Shown one piece after another: positions 50,235 to 59,564 of a stretch of DNA of 64,000 nucleotides. Below the pieces are notes generated by a model, which made no database searches, had not been told where the DNA came from, and saw only the letters and a program-made list of their open reading frames with translations. Within the stretch, counting starts at the first letter, position 1; every line of letters begins with the position of its first letter. This stretch comes from Planctomycetaceae bacterium (GTDB lineage Bacteria; Planctomycetota; Planctomycetia; Planctomycetales; Planctomycetaceae): NCBI GenBank assembly GCA_021732975.1, contig JAKFWC010000021.1:303738-367737 (forward strand), given 5' to 3'. Made by a program: the position numbers and the translations under genes.

Positions 50235-50319
50235 TGAGTGATGGGTTGGCACACTCGGGATTCTGCAAAGCGGCAAGCGGGGAAGACACCATCATCATCA
50301 TTCAGCAGTCATCATTTTC
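50228..50319. repeat. ATGAGTGATG repeat remnant between natA and natB
   Basis: GAAGTGATGAGTGATG (50228-50243) is identical to 16522-16537, including the TGA stop of the gene before it. CATCATCATCATTCAGCAG and ATCATTTTC near 50290-50317 read like a degraded right arm, and the interior is only about 45 bases. GCAAAGCGGCAAGCGG (50265-50280) is a separate small repeat word, also near 37854. It could be an empty or collapsed cassette site. Confidence 0.5.
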
Positions 50320-52722
50320 ATGAACTGGCGTAACGTCCTGCTGATTTTTCGCCGTGAGGTCCTCGATCAGGTCCGCGATCGCCGCACGTTGTTCATGATT
50401 CTCGTGTTGCCGGTGCTGTTGTACCCGGCGATGGGTGTGGGAATTGTCCCGCTGATTCAGTTTGCGGAGCAGCCGCGGACGCTGGTTCTGCTGGGTGCCG
50501 ATGCGCTGCCCGAGCCGAAGCTGCTCGATGGCGAACACTTTGCGGGCGAGTGGTTTCGCGATCCTTCCGACCGCAGCAAACTTGTCGTCGTCAGTGATGC
50601 GGCCATCGGGCCTGCGGAGGCCGAAACGGTCACCGAGGAAAGACGGCGCCGGCTGCTGGAAACCGCCCGCAAGTTTCGCGGACCGCTCGAACGTCAAGTC
50701 GTCTTAAATGCTCAGTTCGCCGAAGCGGTGCGAGTGGGCGATCAACCGGCGATGGCCAGTCTGGGCGAGCAGCGCAAGGCACTCGCGGCGGAATTGAGCC
50801 AACCGTTCGCGGCCAGTGGGATGCAAGTGCTGGTGGTGGTGCCGCCCGATTTCGCGGAGCACATCCGCCAGATGCAGGACGCCGCCGCCAATCGGCAGGT
50901 GGGCGCGATCACGACCGATTATCCACGACCGATTCTTCTGCGAAACAGCGCCGATGAAAAGTCCGCGATGGCAGCGATTCGTGTGCAGAAAGTGCTCTCC
51001 AGTTGGGAGCATGCGATCCTGCAGCATGTGCTGCGCGAAGTCGGTCTGCCCGAAGAATTGCCGCAACCGGTGAATCCCACCGAGGTCGATCTCGCCGCCG
51101 AAAATGAACTCGCGGCCAACGTCTGGAGCAAACTTTTCCCCGCGCTCCTGATGATGATGGCCCTCACCGGCGCATTTTATCCGGCCATCGATTTAGGGGC
51201 GGGTGAAAAAGAACGCGGCACGATGGAAACGCTGCTCATCTGCCCGGCCACGCGCACCGAAATCGTCATCGGCAAGTTCTTCACCGTGATGCTCTTCAGT
51301 ATGGCGACGGCGTTGTTGAACCTGTCGAGTGCAGGCCTGAGCGGGAAATACATGCTGTCGCTGACCGGCGGCAGTGGCGGGCTCTCACGGCTAGGCGATT
51401 TGTCGTTGCCGCCGATGACGGCGCTCGTGTGGGTACTGGTCCTGCTCGTGCCACTGTCCGCGTTGTTCAGCGCGTTGTGCCTGGCATTGGCAACTTTCGC
51501 CAAAAGCAGCAAGGAAGGCCAGTATTATCTCACGCCGCTGTTGATGCTCACGCTGGGGATGACGATGTTCTGTCTCTCCCCCGCAGTGGAGATGCAGCCG
51601 TTTTACAGTGTGCTGCCGGTCATGGGGCCGGCGTTGCTGCTCAAGGGATTGCTGTTGGCCAACCATCAAACGGCGATGCTGTACGTCTACGTTGCCCCGG
51701 TACTGATTTCCTCGCTCGGCTATAGCTTTCTCGCCTTATGGTGGGCGATTGACCAATTCGGCAGCGAAGAAGTTCTGTTCCGCGAAGCCGAACGCTTCGA
51801 TCTGCGGCTGTGGGTGCAACATCTCCTGCGCGATAAAGAACCGACGCCGTCGTTCTCCGAAGCCACGTTTGCGTTTGTCGTGATCATGATGCTGCAGTTC
51901 CTGTCGCTGCGGGTGCTGCAGGCCCCGTTGCAATCGGCGTCGGCGGAAGAGCGTCCGCTGGTGATGATGCAAGTGCTGATCATTCAGCAACTCGTCATCA
52001 TCGCCACGCCGCCGTTGTTGATGGGGGTGATGCTGACCGCGAGCGTGATGAAGACGTTCCGGCTTCATCTGCCACAACTCGCTGATTTCGCGGCCGTGGC
52101 GATGCTGCCGTTCGCGTTGCATCCGCTGACGCTGGAATTCTCGGCGAGCTTGCAGTGGTTCTTCCCGCCGTTGCCTCCCAGTGTGGGGGAAGCGATGGCA
52201 GCGATGAGCAGCGATCACTTACCGATCTGGCTCGTCTTGCTGACGTTTGCCTTTGCCCCGGCCGTGTGCGAAGAACTCGCCTTCCGTGGCTTCATTCTGA
52301 GCGGCTTCCGGCATACGGGGCGCGATCGGTTGGCGATTGTGCTTTCCGGTCTCGCGTTCGGTGTGATGCATCTCATCCCGCAGCAGGTACTCAATGCGGC
52401 GATGCTGGGCGTCCTGCTCGGCTGGATCGCCGTCCAGACGCGCAGTTTATGGCCCGGGGTCGCGTTCCATTGCCTTTACAACGGAATGGAAGTCTGCCGC
52501 AATCGCTTTGGTAAGACGATCGAAGTTACCGGTGGCTGGCAATACCTGTTCCGGAACGAAGGCGGGCTGCGCTATCAGCCGTTGTTGTTACTGCTGTGCG
52601 CGGTTGTCGCGATGGTTTTGTTGATGGTCCTTGCCCGCCGCCGCCGTCAAACTGTGGCCGATAGCCATCCATCCGTGAACTCGCCACTGACCGGTTCGCC
52701 CGAATTGTCGATCCCGCGGTGA
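50320..52722 (+). CDS. ABC-2 permease fused to CPBP intramembrane protease (NatB-like)
   Basis: An 800-residue membrane protein. The N-terminal permease (1-500) has one helix, a large extracytoplasmic domain (about 40-260), then six helices including MMMALTGAFYPAIDLGAGEKERGTMETLLICPATRTEIVIGKF. The C-terminal CPBP/Abi domain (610-760) has the EE-x3-R motif in CEELAFRGFILSGFR, GLAFGVMHLIPQQ with His, and GVAFHCLYNG. This NatB-CPBP fusion is known in planctomycetes and others. With NatA it forms an exporter. Confidence 0.88.
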   Translation: MNWRNVLLIFRREVLDQVRDRRTLFMILVLPVLLYPAMGVGIVPLIQFAEQPRTLVLLGADALPEPKLLDGEHFAGEWFRDPSDRSKLVVVSDAAIGPAEAETVTEERRRRLLETARKFRGPLERQVVLNAQFAEAVRVGDQPAMASLGEQRKALAAELSQPFAASGMQVLVVVPPDFAEHIRQMQDAAANRQVGAITTDYPRPILLRNSADEKSAMAAIRVQKVLSSWEHAILQHVLREVGLPEELPQPVNPTEVDLAAENELAANVWSKLFPALLMMMALTGAFYPAIDLGAGEKERGTMETLLICPATRTEIVIGKFFTVMLFSMATALLNLSSAGLSGKYMLSLTGGSGGLSRLGDLSLPPMTALVWVLVLLVPLSALFSALCLALATFAKSSKEGQYYLTPLLMLTLGMTMFCLSPAVEMQPFYSVLPVMGPALLLKGLLLANHQTAMLYVYVAPVLISSLGYSFLALWWAIDQFGSEEVLFREAERFDLRLWVQHLLRDKEPTPSFSEATFAFVVIMMLQFLSLRVLQAPLQSASAEERPLVMMQVLIIQQLVIIATPPLLMGVMLTASVMKTFRLHLPQLADFAAVAMLPFALHPLTLEFSASLQWFFPPLPPSVGEAMAAMSSDHLPIWLVLLTFAFAPAVCEELAFRGFILSGFRHTGRDRLAIVLSGLAFGVMHLIPQQVLNAAMLGVLLGWIAVQTRSLWPGVAFHCLYNGMEVCRNRFGKTIEVTGGWQYLFRNEGGLRYQPLLLLLCAVVAMVLLMVLARRRRQTVADSHPSVNSPLTGSPELSIPR

Positions 52723-52747
52723 CCCTGTCTTGGGGCTTCGATCGCCG

Positions 52748-53662
52748 TCAGGGTGTGCTGCATTCCAGTTCGCGCGGCAGTTTCAGGCGGTCGCAGGTTT
52801 CGTCCCACAACGTTTTAGAGGCGATGGGGTCGGTGGCCAGCGGGGCAAACGGGGACTGTACCGATTTCTCATAGTACGCGCCCGAGACGCCGTGCATCGC
52901 GTCGTCGGCGAGAACCTGAACCACTTTGGCGGCTCCCACTTCCACCGGCGCAAAGAACCGGGACGAGAGCGACCAGATCCAACGGACTATCGCATTCTGA
53001 GTATGTTTGGTGCCAATGCCGGTGCGGGTGAAGCCTGGGCAGAGTGCATTCACCGTGACCGGCAAACCGCGCAGCCGACGGGCCAGTTCCACGGTGAACA
53101 TGGCCTGAGCCAGCTTCGATTGTCGATATGTCATCAGAGCGACATACGGCTCCAGCCCGGCGAACTCCGTGGTGAGCGGCTTCGCCCGGGTGTGGGCCAA
53201 CGATGAGACCATCACGATCCGGCTCGGCGCTTGCGCATCCGCACTGCTCAGCAAGCGCGGCAGCAGCACACGCGTCAATAAAACTTGATTGACGTAGTTC
53301 ACGGCGAACTGCCTCTCGATGCCGTCCGTTGTCAGCGCCTTTTGATCGAAGACCGCCCCGACATTGTTGACGAGGCCGTGCAGTTCCGGGAACGTCAACG
53401 CCCATTCGGCTACCCTCCCCGTGTCGGCTTGCAAAGCCAGATCGGCGGTGATTCCGTGGATATCCAGTTGCGGGAACTCCCGGTGAAACCGATCCGTGGT
53501 TGCAGCGACTAACGCGGCATCGCGACCGACGAGCAGCAACCGTTTGACTCGCGGCGCGATCGCCAACGCCGTTGCCAGCCCTATGCCCGAAGTCGCCCCG
53601 GTAATCAAGACGGTGCGGCTTTGCAGCCAGGTTGATTCCATCGTCTTTTCCACAGGGGCCAT
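52748..53662 (-). CDS. Short-chain dehydrogenase/reductase, retinol-dehydrogenase-like
   Basis: A 304-residue SDR with VLITGATSGIGLATA (cofactor), LHGLVNNVGAV (NNxG), IVMVSSLAH (Ser) and the YRQSK catalytic Tyr/Lys. The C-terminal extension and membrane-facing region (SLSSRFFAPVEVGAAKVVQVL) match retinol dehydrogenase-like enzymes that use lipid substrates. ATG 53662 has a perfect AGGAGG eight bases upstream; a GTG at 53671 overlaps that site and is rejected. It is the last gene of the minus-strand SDR group. Confidence 0.9.
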   Translation of the reverse strand: MAPVEKTMESTWLQSRTVLITGATSGIGLATALAIAPRVKRLLLVGRDAALVAATTDRFHREFPQLDIHGITADLALQADTGRVAEWALTFPELHGLVNNVGAVFDQKALTTDGIERQFAVNYVNQVLLTRVLLPRLLSSADAQAPSRIVMVSSLAHTRAKPLTTEFAGLEPYVALMTYRQSKLAQAMFTVELARRLRGLPVTVNALCPGFTRTGIGTKHTQNAIVRWIWSLSSRFFAPVEVGAAKVVQVLADDAMHGVSGAYYEKSVQSPFAPLATDPIASKTLWDETCDRLKLPRELECSTP

Positions 53663-53692
53663 GTGGTCCACCTCCTTGCAGCAAATAGAGAG

Positions 53693-54364
53693 TTAACGGA
53701 CCTTGACGACGCGCTGCAAGGTTGCGTTGTGAAGACAATCGGCGGCCGCGGTCGCCATCGTTTTTGCACTCGCGGCCATGTCCCATCGGGCGCGATGTAC
53801 CGGCGCGATGAGCAACATCCCCGCAGAGATGCCGCGTCGTTTCAGGGCCGGACGAAGACTTTCGAGGTACGTGAAAATGCCGCGCGCACTCCCGCGCACG
53901 GCGGCATCTTCGGGCTGGGGGATCGAACGCGGATCGTACGTCACCAACAGAATACGGCCGGATTGCCGCAATAACATCGATTGAATCAATGCCGCCAGGA
54001 GTTGCTGCGGCGCGAGATCATTCTCGGCTACAGCCGTTTCGAGAGCGGTCAGCGCGTCGGGCAAGGATGTGGCAACCGGAGCGGACAGCGCGGCAATCAC
54101 GGCGGTCGTCACCGGCGGGTGGTCCTGCTGATCGCGAGCCAACGCCTCTGCGGCATCGGTCCAACCCGGCGCGACGGTGATCGGACGGACATTTGACACG
54201 ATGGGACTGCTGCCAGAGCTCAAGGCCGCGATGGACTCGTTGGGCGATGATAAGGATTGCGCGAAGGTCTCCATCCAGGTTTCGGGGAGCCCGGCGAGTA
54301 GTGTCGTTGATGTCGTGGAAGCCACCAAAAAACCGCCTTCGATGTTGTTTGCGGGCAACGACAA
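53693..54364 (-). CDS. Degenerate SDR-like protein
   Basis: A 223-residue protein whose C-terminal half retains SDR layout (SGRILLVTYDP, then GIFTYLESLRPALKRRGISAGMLLIAP). The cofactor-binding TGxxxGxG is absent, and the YxxxK motif is lost (SARG at that place). The N-terminal half (VTTAVIAALSAPVATSLPDALTALETAVAEN) is Ala/Thr-rich. It may be a non-catalytic partner of the adjacent SDR, which ends only a few bases before it. The start (TTG at 54364, right after the upstream stop) is uncertain. Confidence 0.5.
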   Translation of the reverse strand: MSLPANNIEGGFLVASTTSTTLLAGLPETWMETFAQSLSSPNESIAALSSGSSPIVSNVRPITVAPGWTDAAEALARDQQDHPPVTTAVIAALSAPVATSLPDALTALETAVAENDLAPQQLLAALIQSMLLRQSGRILLVTYDPRSIPQPEDAAVRGSARGIFTYLESLRPALKRRGISAGMLLIAPVHRARWDMAASAKTMATAAADCLHNATLQRVVKVR

Positions 54365-55156
54365 TCAATACTTCAAGTGCGTCATTTTCGATCCCGCGTC
54401 GGCCATGGCGCGATCGTAATGTTTCGCGGGTAACCAGCGCAGAAACATCATCCCGTAGGCCAAACCGGTTGGGAATTGGCAGACCTTCTTCCGTGCGGCG
54501 ATGGCCTTCACGATGTAGTCCGCGGCTTCTTCCGGTTCGAGCAATTTGATCTTTGGCTGCACGGCCCCTTTCTCGGTCAACGGCGTCCGCACATAACCCG
54601 GATAGACGACGGTCAAGTCGATCCCATCCGTCGACAGCCAGGGACGCAGGCTTTCCAGGTAATCGGCGACGCCGGCCTTGCTGCCACAGTAGGCGGCTGT
54701 GAACGGAAGCCCACGCAAGGCCACGAGACTCGACACGCCGGCGAACCACGGACGTTGACCGCGTTTCAGTCCCGGCAGGGCAGCATGCAACGTTCGCGCG
54801 ACCCCGAGCAGGTTGATCTGATAGAGGAGCGCGTCTCGCGCCGGCGACATTTGATCGAGCAAGGTCGTCCCCGTGATTCCCGCACACGCCAGCACGCCGT
54901 CGGGCGGACCAAGGCGTTCTTCCAATGTCTGCATGGCGGTCTGTAACTCATCGAGCACGCACACATCGGCCGTAGTCCATGCCGCTTGCGCGCCGAGAGC
55001 TTCCAACTCGGCCACGGCCTCCGCCGCGCCGTCGGCGTTGCGATCACAGATGCCAATCCGTCCGCCCGCCTGGGCAATTTGTCGCGCCACCGCGCGGGCA
55101 ATACCGCTGGCAGCCCCGGTGATGAACACGGTTTGACCGGCCCACGACTTCGTCAC
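54365..55156 (-). CDS. Short-chain dehydrogenase/reductase
   Basis: A 263-residue SDR: VFITGAASGIARAVAR, the Asp of the NAD-type site in GICDRNADGA, GVLACAGITG, the Ser in GVSSLVAL and the YCGSK catalytic pair, then VYPGYVRTPLTEKG. Acidic residues after strand 2 favour NAD(H). The C-terminal RKKVCQFPTGLAYGMMFLRWLPAKHYDRAMA is typical of SDRs associated with lipid or membrane substrates. The start is GTG. Confidence 0.9.
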   Translation of the reverse strand: MTKSWAGQTVFITGAASGIARAVARQIAQAGGRIGICDRNADGAAEAVAELEALGAQAAWTTADVCVLDELQTAMQTLEERLGPPDGVLACAGITGTTLLDQMSPARDALLYQINLLGVARTLHAALPGLKRGQRPWFAGVSSLVALRGLPFTAAYCGSKAGVADYLESLRPWLSTDGIDLTVVYPGYVRTPLTEKGAVQPKIKLLEPEEAADYIVKAIAARKKVCQFPTGLAYGMMFLRWLPAKHYDRAMADAGSKMTHLKY

Positions 55157-55224
55157 TCTGGCGTTCCCGTCTGGGTCGAATCTGAATCAATCACGGTCTG
55201 CACGGATGCCGTTTCCCTCGATAT

Positions 55225-56475
55225 TTATGTTGACCTGGGACTGTGTCCGCAGAGATGGCCGAAGTCGTGCAGGTAGTCGCCGAGCTCGTTCTCGATCTGG
55301 GTGCGTGTCATGCCAAAATCTTCGGGCGAGTAACGATGTTTCGGCCGCTCGCTCTTTTGGTCGCGATCAATCAAGTCGCGGACGGCACGATCAATCGCCT
55401 CGGTGTAAGGAATGCCGCTAGTGCGGTAAATGTGCTCAACGGTACTGCGAGGATCGGCAATCAGATTGTTGTAGCCGACATCAATGATCCGTCCTGCCGG
55501 CAAGGTTTGTCGCGCCCGGCGATTGCGATCCAGACAGCCTTTGAGGATCCGCATGGTTCGCTGGCCAACCTCTTTCGGGTCGACTTTCGGATAGAAAATC
55601 TGGTCCATCGTCGCCGTCAAACTGCACCACGAGGGTAACACCGCCGTCGGGTCACGATGCGTTTGAACCACGACCGCATCAGGGAAAGCATGAATCAGCG
55701 AATCGACACTGTAAAGATGCGCCGGCGACTTCAGGATCCAATGCTCGCGGCGAACGTAGCGCTGCAGAATCTGCAGTTGCAGTCGGTAGAACTCATACGA
55801 CCGGTCGAATTCTTCCGTCGGTCGTTGGGCCAGCCATTCCCGATAGGGTTCCACGCGGCCCCGGTAGAACGGGGTCATCAGAGAGTTCCACAACAGCGGC
55901 AGACACTCTTCCGGGCCACGGGCGCGGATGGGATGAATCGCCCGCATGGCCGGCACGAGCTTGTCCAAGCCTTTGAGGCCGCGGTTCACGACTTCGATGC
56001 GGGGATCGGTTTCGTACGATTCCGGGCGCGGCGACGGGATCGGACGGACGGCCTCCCAGGTTTGCAGCGGCCGTGCTCCGGGGTCTTGGGCGAGCAGATT
56101 GTACATCCACGTCGTACCGGATCGAGCCATCCCCAGCACGAACACCGGCCGGGGAATGGGATCGGTCCGGAGACTCGGCTCTTTGCGAGCTTCCTCGGTA
56201 ATTTCGAGACGATTGGTGAGCAGGCCAATCAACGAAGAGCGAACAGCCCCGCGACCGATCGGGCCGAGCAATGGGTCGGCATCGTAGGATAAGGCGAGTT
56301 GTTGAAATGGCTCCGACCACGGTTCCGGACCGAAATCGCTCAGCCCCGACTTTTTCGTCGCTTCCGCCATCAACCTGTCGGGATCGAGGTCGGCACGCCC
56401 CAGCCCCACCCATTGCAAGCCACCTGCAAGCGTGTGTAACGATCGCAGCAGAAGACTCGGTTTTGAATCAGTCAT
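55225..56475 (-). CDS. Sulfotransferase-family protein
   Basis: A 416-residue PAPS-dependent sulfotransferase-like protein. 5'-PSB: PVFVLGMARSGTTWMYNLLAQDPGA (about 110-134). 3'-PB: VVQTHRDPTAVLPSWCSLT. Between them are WILKSPAHLYSVDSLIHAFPDA and REHWILKS. It is longer than STF3 relatives. It may sulfate a lipid or steroid alcohol. ATG 56475 is preferred over an upstream TTG. It lies among three SDRs. Confidence 0.87.
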   Translation of the reverse strand: MTDSKPSLLLRSLHTLAGGLQWVGLGRADLDPDRLMAEATKKSGLSDFGPEPWSEPFQQLALSYDADPLLGPIGRGAVRSSLIGLLTNRLEITEEARKEPSLRTDPIPRPVFVLGMARSGTTWMYNLLAQDPGARPLQTWEAVRPIPSPRPESYETDPRIEVVNRGLKGLDKLVPAMRAIHPIRARGPEECLPLLWNSLMTPFYRGRVEPYREWLAQRPTEEFDRSYEFYRLQLQILQRYVRREHWILKSPAHLYSVDSLIHAFPDAVVVQTHRDPTAVLPSWCSLTATMDQIFYPKVDPKEVGQRTMRILKGCLDRNRRARQTLPAGRIIDVGYNNLIADPRSTVEHIYRTSGIPYTEAIDRAVRDLIDRDQKSERPKHRYSPEDFGMTRTQIENELGDYLHDFGHLCGHSPRST

Positions 56476-56647
56476 TACGAATGGGCTCAAGTTTTACTGT
56501 TGCGACCGTCGTGCTCTTCCATGATCGAAATCCCGTGGGATGAAATCAAACGCATTCAGCCGGGCCTTCGACATTGCGAGGAATTCATTTCGTCGGGTCG
56601 GCGTCGGCGGAAAGTTTGACAGGATGCGAACTTTCACCGCGTGGGTC

Positions 56648-57340
56648 TTACATCGGAACGGTGACGGAGCCGCCATTATCCCGGGCGCTCAGTTGCAGCA
56701 GAAACGGGACCGCAGTTTGGCTCCAACGTTCAGCGTTCGGATAATGACTTGCCCCGTCGGCCCAGCATTGTCGTAACATGTCGGTGTCGATAATGCCCGG
56801 ATTGAGAGCAACGGCCGCCATCCCCTTGGGCAACTCCTGACTGAGGGCTTGCGTGAGCCCTTCAATTGCATACTTGGTCGCACAATACGGCGCGACTTCC
56901 GGTGCGGTTGAGCGGCCCCATCCCGAGCTAAAATTGACAATCACACCGGACTTTTGGGGCAGCATTGCGGGAACGAAATGCCGGATGATGTTGGCCGTGC
57001 CGCCCACATTGACATCCAGCAGCCGTTCCATTTCCTGAGCGTTGATTTCCCACAAGGGTTTGGGATCATTCATCAATGCCGCATTATTCAGGATCAGGTC
57101 GGGAACCTGACCGGCGGCGAGCACGGACTCAGCCCACTCGGCGACTTGGCAATCACTGGCGATGTCGAGCGTGTCGAACCGATGCGGCTTGGGATACTGC
57201 GCACGCAGCCCTTCGATCATCTTCCGATTTCGACCGCAGCCAATCACGGTATACCCAGCTTCGGCAAGACGGCTCACCATCGCGCGGCCCAGCCCGCGGG
57301 TCGCTCCGGTCACTAGTACGACCCGCGTCTCGGTTGTCAT
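56648..57340 (-). CDS. Short-chain dehydrogenase/reductase
   Basis: A 230-residue SDR with VVLVTGATRGLGRAMVSRL, Arg-rich GCGRNRKMIEG after strand 2 (NADP preference), LILNNAALMND (NNAA), VIVNFSSGWG and the YCATK pair, then ALNPGIIDTDML. A longer start (MESFSM) is possible. It opens the minus-strand SDR/sulfotransferase run. Confidence 0.9.
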   Translation of the reverse strand: MTTETRVVLVTGATRGLGRAMVSRLAEAGYTVIGCGRNRKMIEGLRAQYPKPHRFDTLDIASDCQVAEWAESVLAAGQVPDLILNNAALMNDPKPLWEINAQEMERLLDVNVGGTANIIRHFVPAMLPQKSGVIVNFSSGWGRSTAPEVAPYCATKYAIEGLTQALSQELPKGMAAVALNPGIIDTDMLRQCWADGASHYPNAERWSQTAVPFLLQLSARDNGGSVTVPM

Positions 57341-57374
57341 TGAGAACGACTCCATTCTGTGTGAAATGTCTTGA

Positions 57375-57440
57375 CCAGCCCGCTGCGCGAGCAAGGGCGT
57401 TGTGATCGAGCAGAGCTCCCTTGCTTGCGCTGCGGGCTGG
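57375..57440. repeat. Palindrome CCAGCCCGC...GCGGGCTGG
   Basis: CCAGCCCGCTGCGCGAGCAAGG and CCTTGCTTGCGCTGCGGGCTGG pair around a GCGTTGTGATCGAG-type centre. It lies between the SDR start and the thyX end, so it may terminate thyX. Confidence 0.7.
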
Positions 57441-57618
57441 TTGGATCATGATCCCGAGGGGGCGATCAATCCCAGATCGACCAGTTTTGCCCGGCATTCG
57501 TCCCGTTCGCGGCTGCGGGTGAGGGCCCGCCATGATTCATCTTGCGCTTCGAGAAACGCGGCTTCCGAGTAGGGGGTGGGGGATGCGGTGGCACGGCCGT
57601 GTTCGGTGAGTCGCCGCA

Positions 57619-58356
<738 letters not shown>

Positions 58357-58531
58357 GTGCCCACTTTCCGCGATTCACAAGGTCAATAAAGGAAACTGGT
58401 TGCGCCATTTCTGAGGCAAGATGGGATGGTCCGTCATCCCCGCGAATTTCCCGCGAAGCACCAGATTTTCCGGAAAACGCTAGACAAAGTCCACCGCCGG
58501 GATGATCTTAATTGGCAGGAGTTGTGATTCC

Positions 58532-59107
58532 GTGGATGAATCGTCCCCCGCCCTGTGGGCTGAGGAAATCGCGGGCTGCGCGAGCGGCATCGCGAAGGGC
58601 GATCCGTCCGCGCTGGAACGGCTCTTCGACCGGGCGGCTCCACGGTTATTGCGGTACGGTCTCACACTGGTCCGGCGTCGGGAAGATGCGGAGGACGCCG
58701 TTCAGGCGGCGTTGGTCCGACTGACTCGCAGTCCGCAAACCCTGGATGCGGTTCAGTTTCCGTGGGCCTACCTCCTGCGGATGGTCCGTAACGAAGCGTT
58801 GCGAATCCTGGCCCGGCGGCGCCCCGTGATGGCGCTGTGGGATGATTTGACAGGGCGGACGACGGGTCCGAACGCCATCGAACTGGCCGAACGAGATGCG
58901 GAAGTGCAGGCGGCATTACGGCGATTGCCAGCGGATCAGGCTGAAGTGGTGATTCTGAAAATCTGGGAAGGGATGACGTTCCAGGAAATTGCAACCGTGA
59001 CCGGGGAGTCCTTGAATACGGTCGCCAGTCGTTACCGTTACGCGCTCACGAAATTGCAGTCAACATTGCGGCGCGTCGCGATCGAGGTGGGTTATGTGGT
59101 CGAGTGA
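58532..59107 (+). CDS. ECF-type RNA polymerase sigma factor
   Basis: A 191-residue sigma-70 family protein. Region 2: AAPRLLRYGLTLVRRREDAEDAVQAALVRLTRS and PWAYLLRMVRNEALRILARR. Region 4: ALRRLPADQAEVVILKIWEGMTFQEIATVTGESLNTVASRYRYALTKL. The GTG start at 58532 has AGGAG ten bases upstream; ATG 58502 is an alternative. The next gene overlaps it by 14 bases and is a plausible anti-sigma factor. Confidence 0.92.
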   Translation: MDESSPALWAEEIAGCASGIAKGDPSALERLFDRAAPRLLRYGLTLVRRREDAEDAVQAALVRLTRSPQTLDAVQFPWAYLLRMVRNEALRILARRRPVMALWDDLTGRTTGPNAIELAERDAEVQAALRRLPADQAEVVILKIWEGMTFQEIATVTGESLNTVASRYRYALTKLQSTLRRVAIEVGYVVE

Positions 59108-59471
59108 ACAATCCGATCTGGAAATGACGGAAGCCCTGGTTCGGGACGCCGCGTGGCTGCCCCAACCAACGACAGTCTTCCGTAATCGAGTCTTGACGAC
59201 CGTCGCCCAGCAGCAGAAGCAAGCCCGCTGGTGGGAACGCTGTCAGTACGCTGCGAGCCTGGTCATTGCGGCGAGCCTCCTCTGGTTCTTGCCGGGAATG
59301 ATGCAAACGTTGCAAGAGGGTCGCCCGACGGCTGTGGTCACGACCGAACGTCCTGACTCCGTTCCTACCGTGAAACCCTGGACATTGATCGACGATTACG
59401 AATGGGGCCTCGTGCAGGCTGCGCTAGCCAAGCAAAGCCATTCGGCGGGGCTGATTCACGGATTGCTCTAG
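59094..59471 (+). CDS. Small single-pass membrane protein, putative anti-sigma factor
   Basis: A 125-residue protein: an N-terminal cytoplasmic helix region with RNRVLTTVAQQQKQARWWERCQ, one membrane helix (YAASLVIAASLLWFLPGMM, about 52-70) and a short periplasmic tail. There is no zinc-binding HxxxCxxC motif. The 14-base overlap with the sigma gene and the membrane topology suggest it restrains that sigma factor. Function is inferred only from context. Confidence 0.65.
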   Translation: MWSSEQSDLEMTEALVRDAAWLPQPTTVFRNRVLTTVAQQQKQARWWERCQYAASLVIAASLLWFLPGMMQTLQEGRPTAVVTTERPDSVPTVKPWTLIDDYEWGLVQAALAKQSHSAGLIHGLL

Positions 59472-59564
59472 GATTGCTCTAATCGGCGTGGGCAAGCGGA
59501 AGATTTGACGGACGGGGCTTGATCTGGCCACGATGCGGCAACTCTCTTGCAAGGATTTGCCCCC

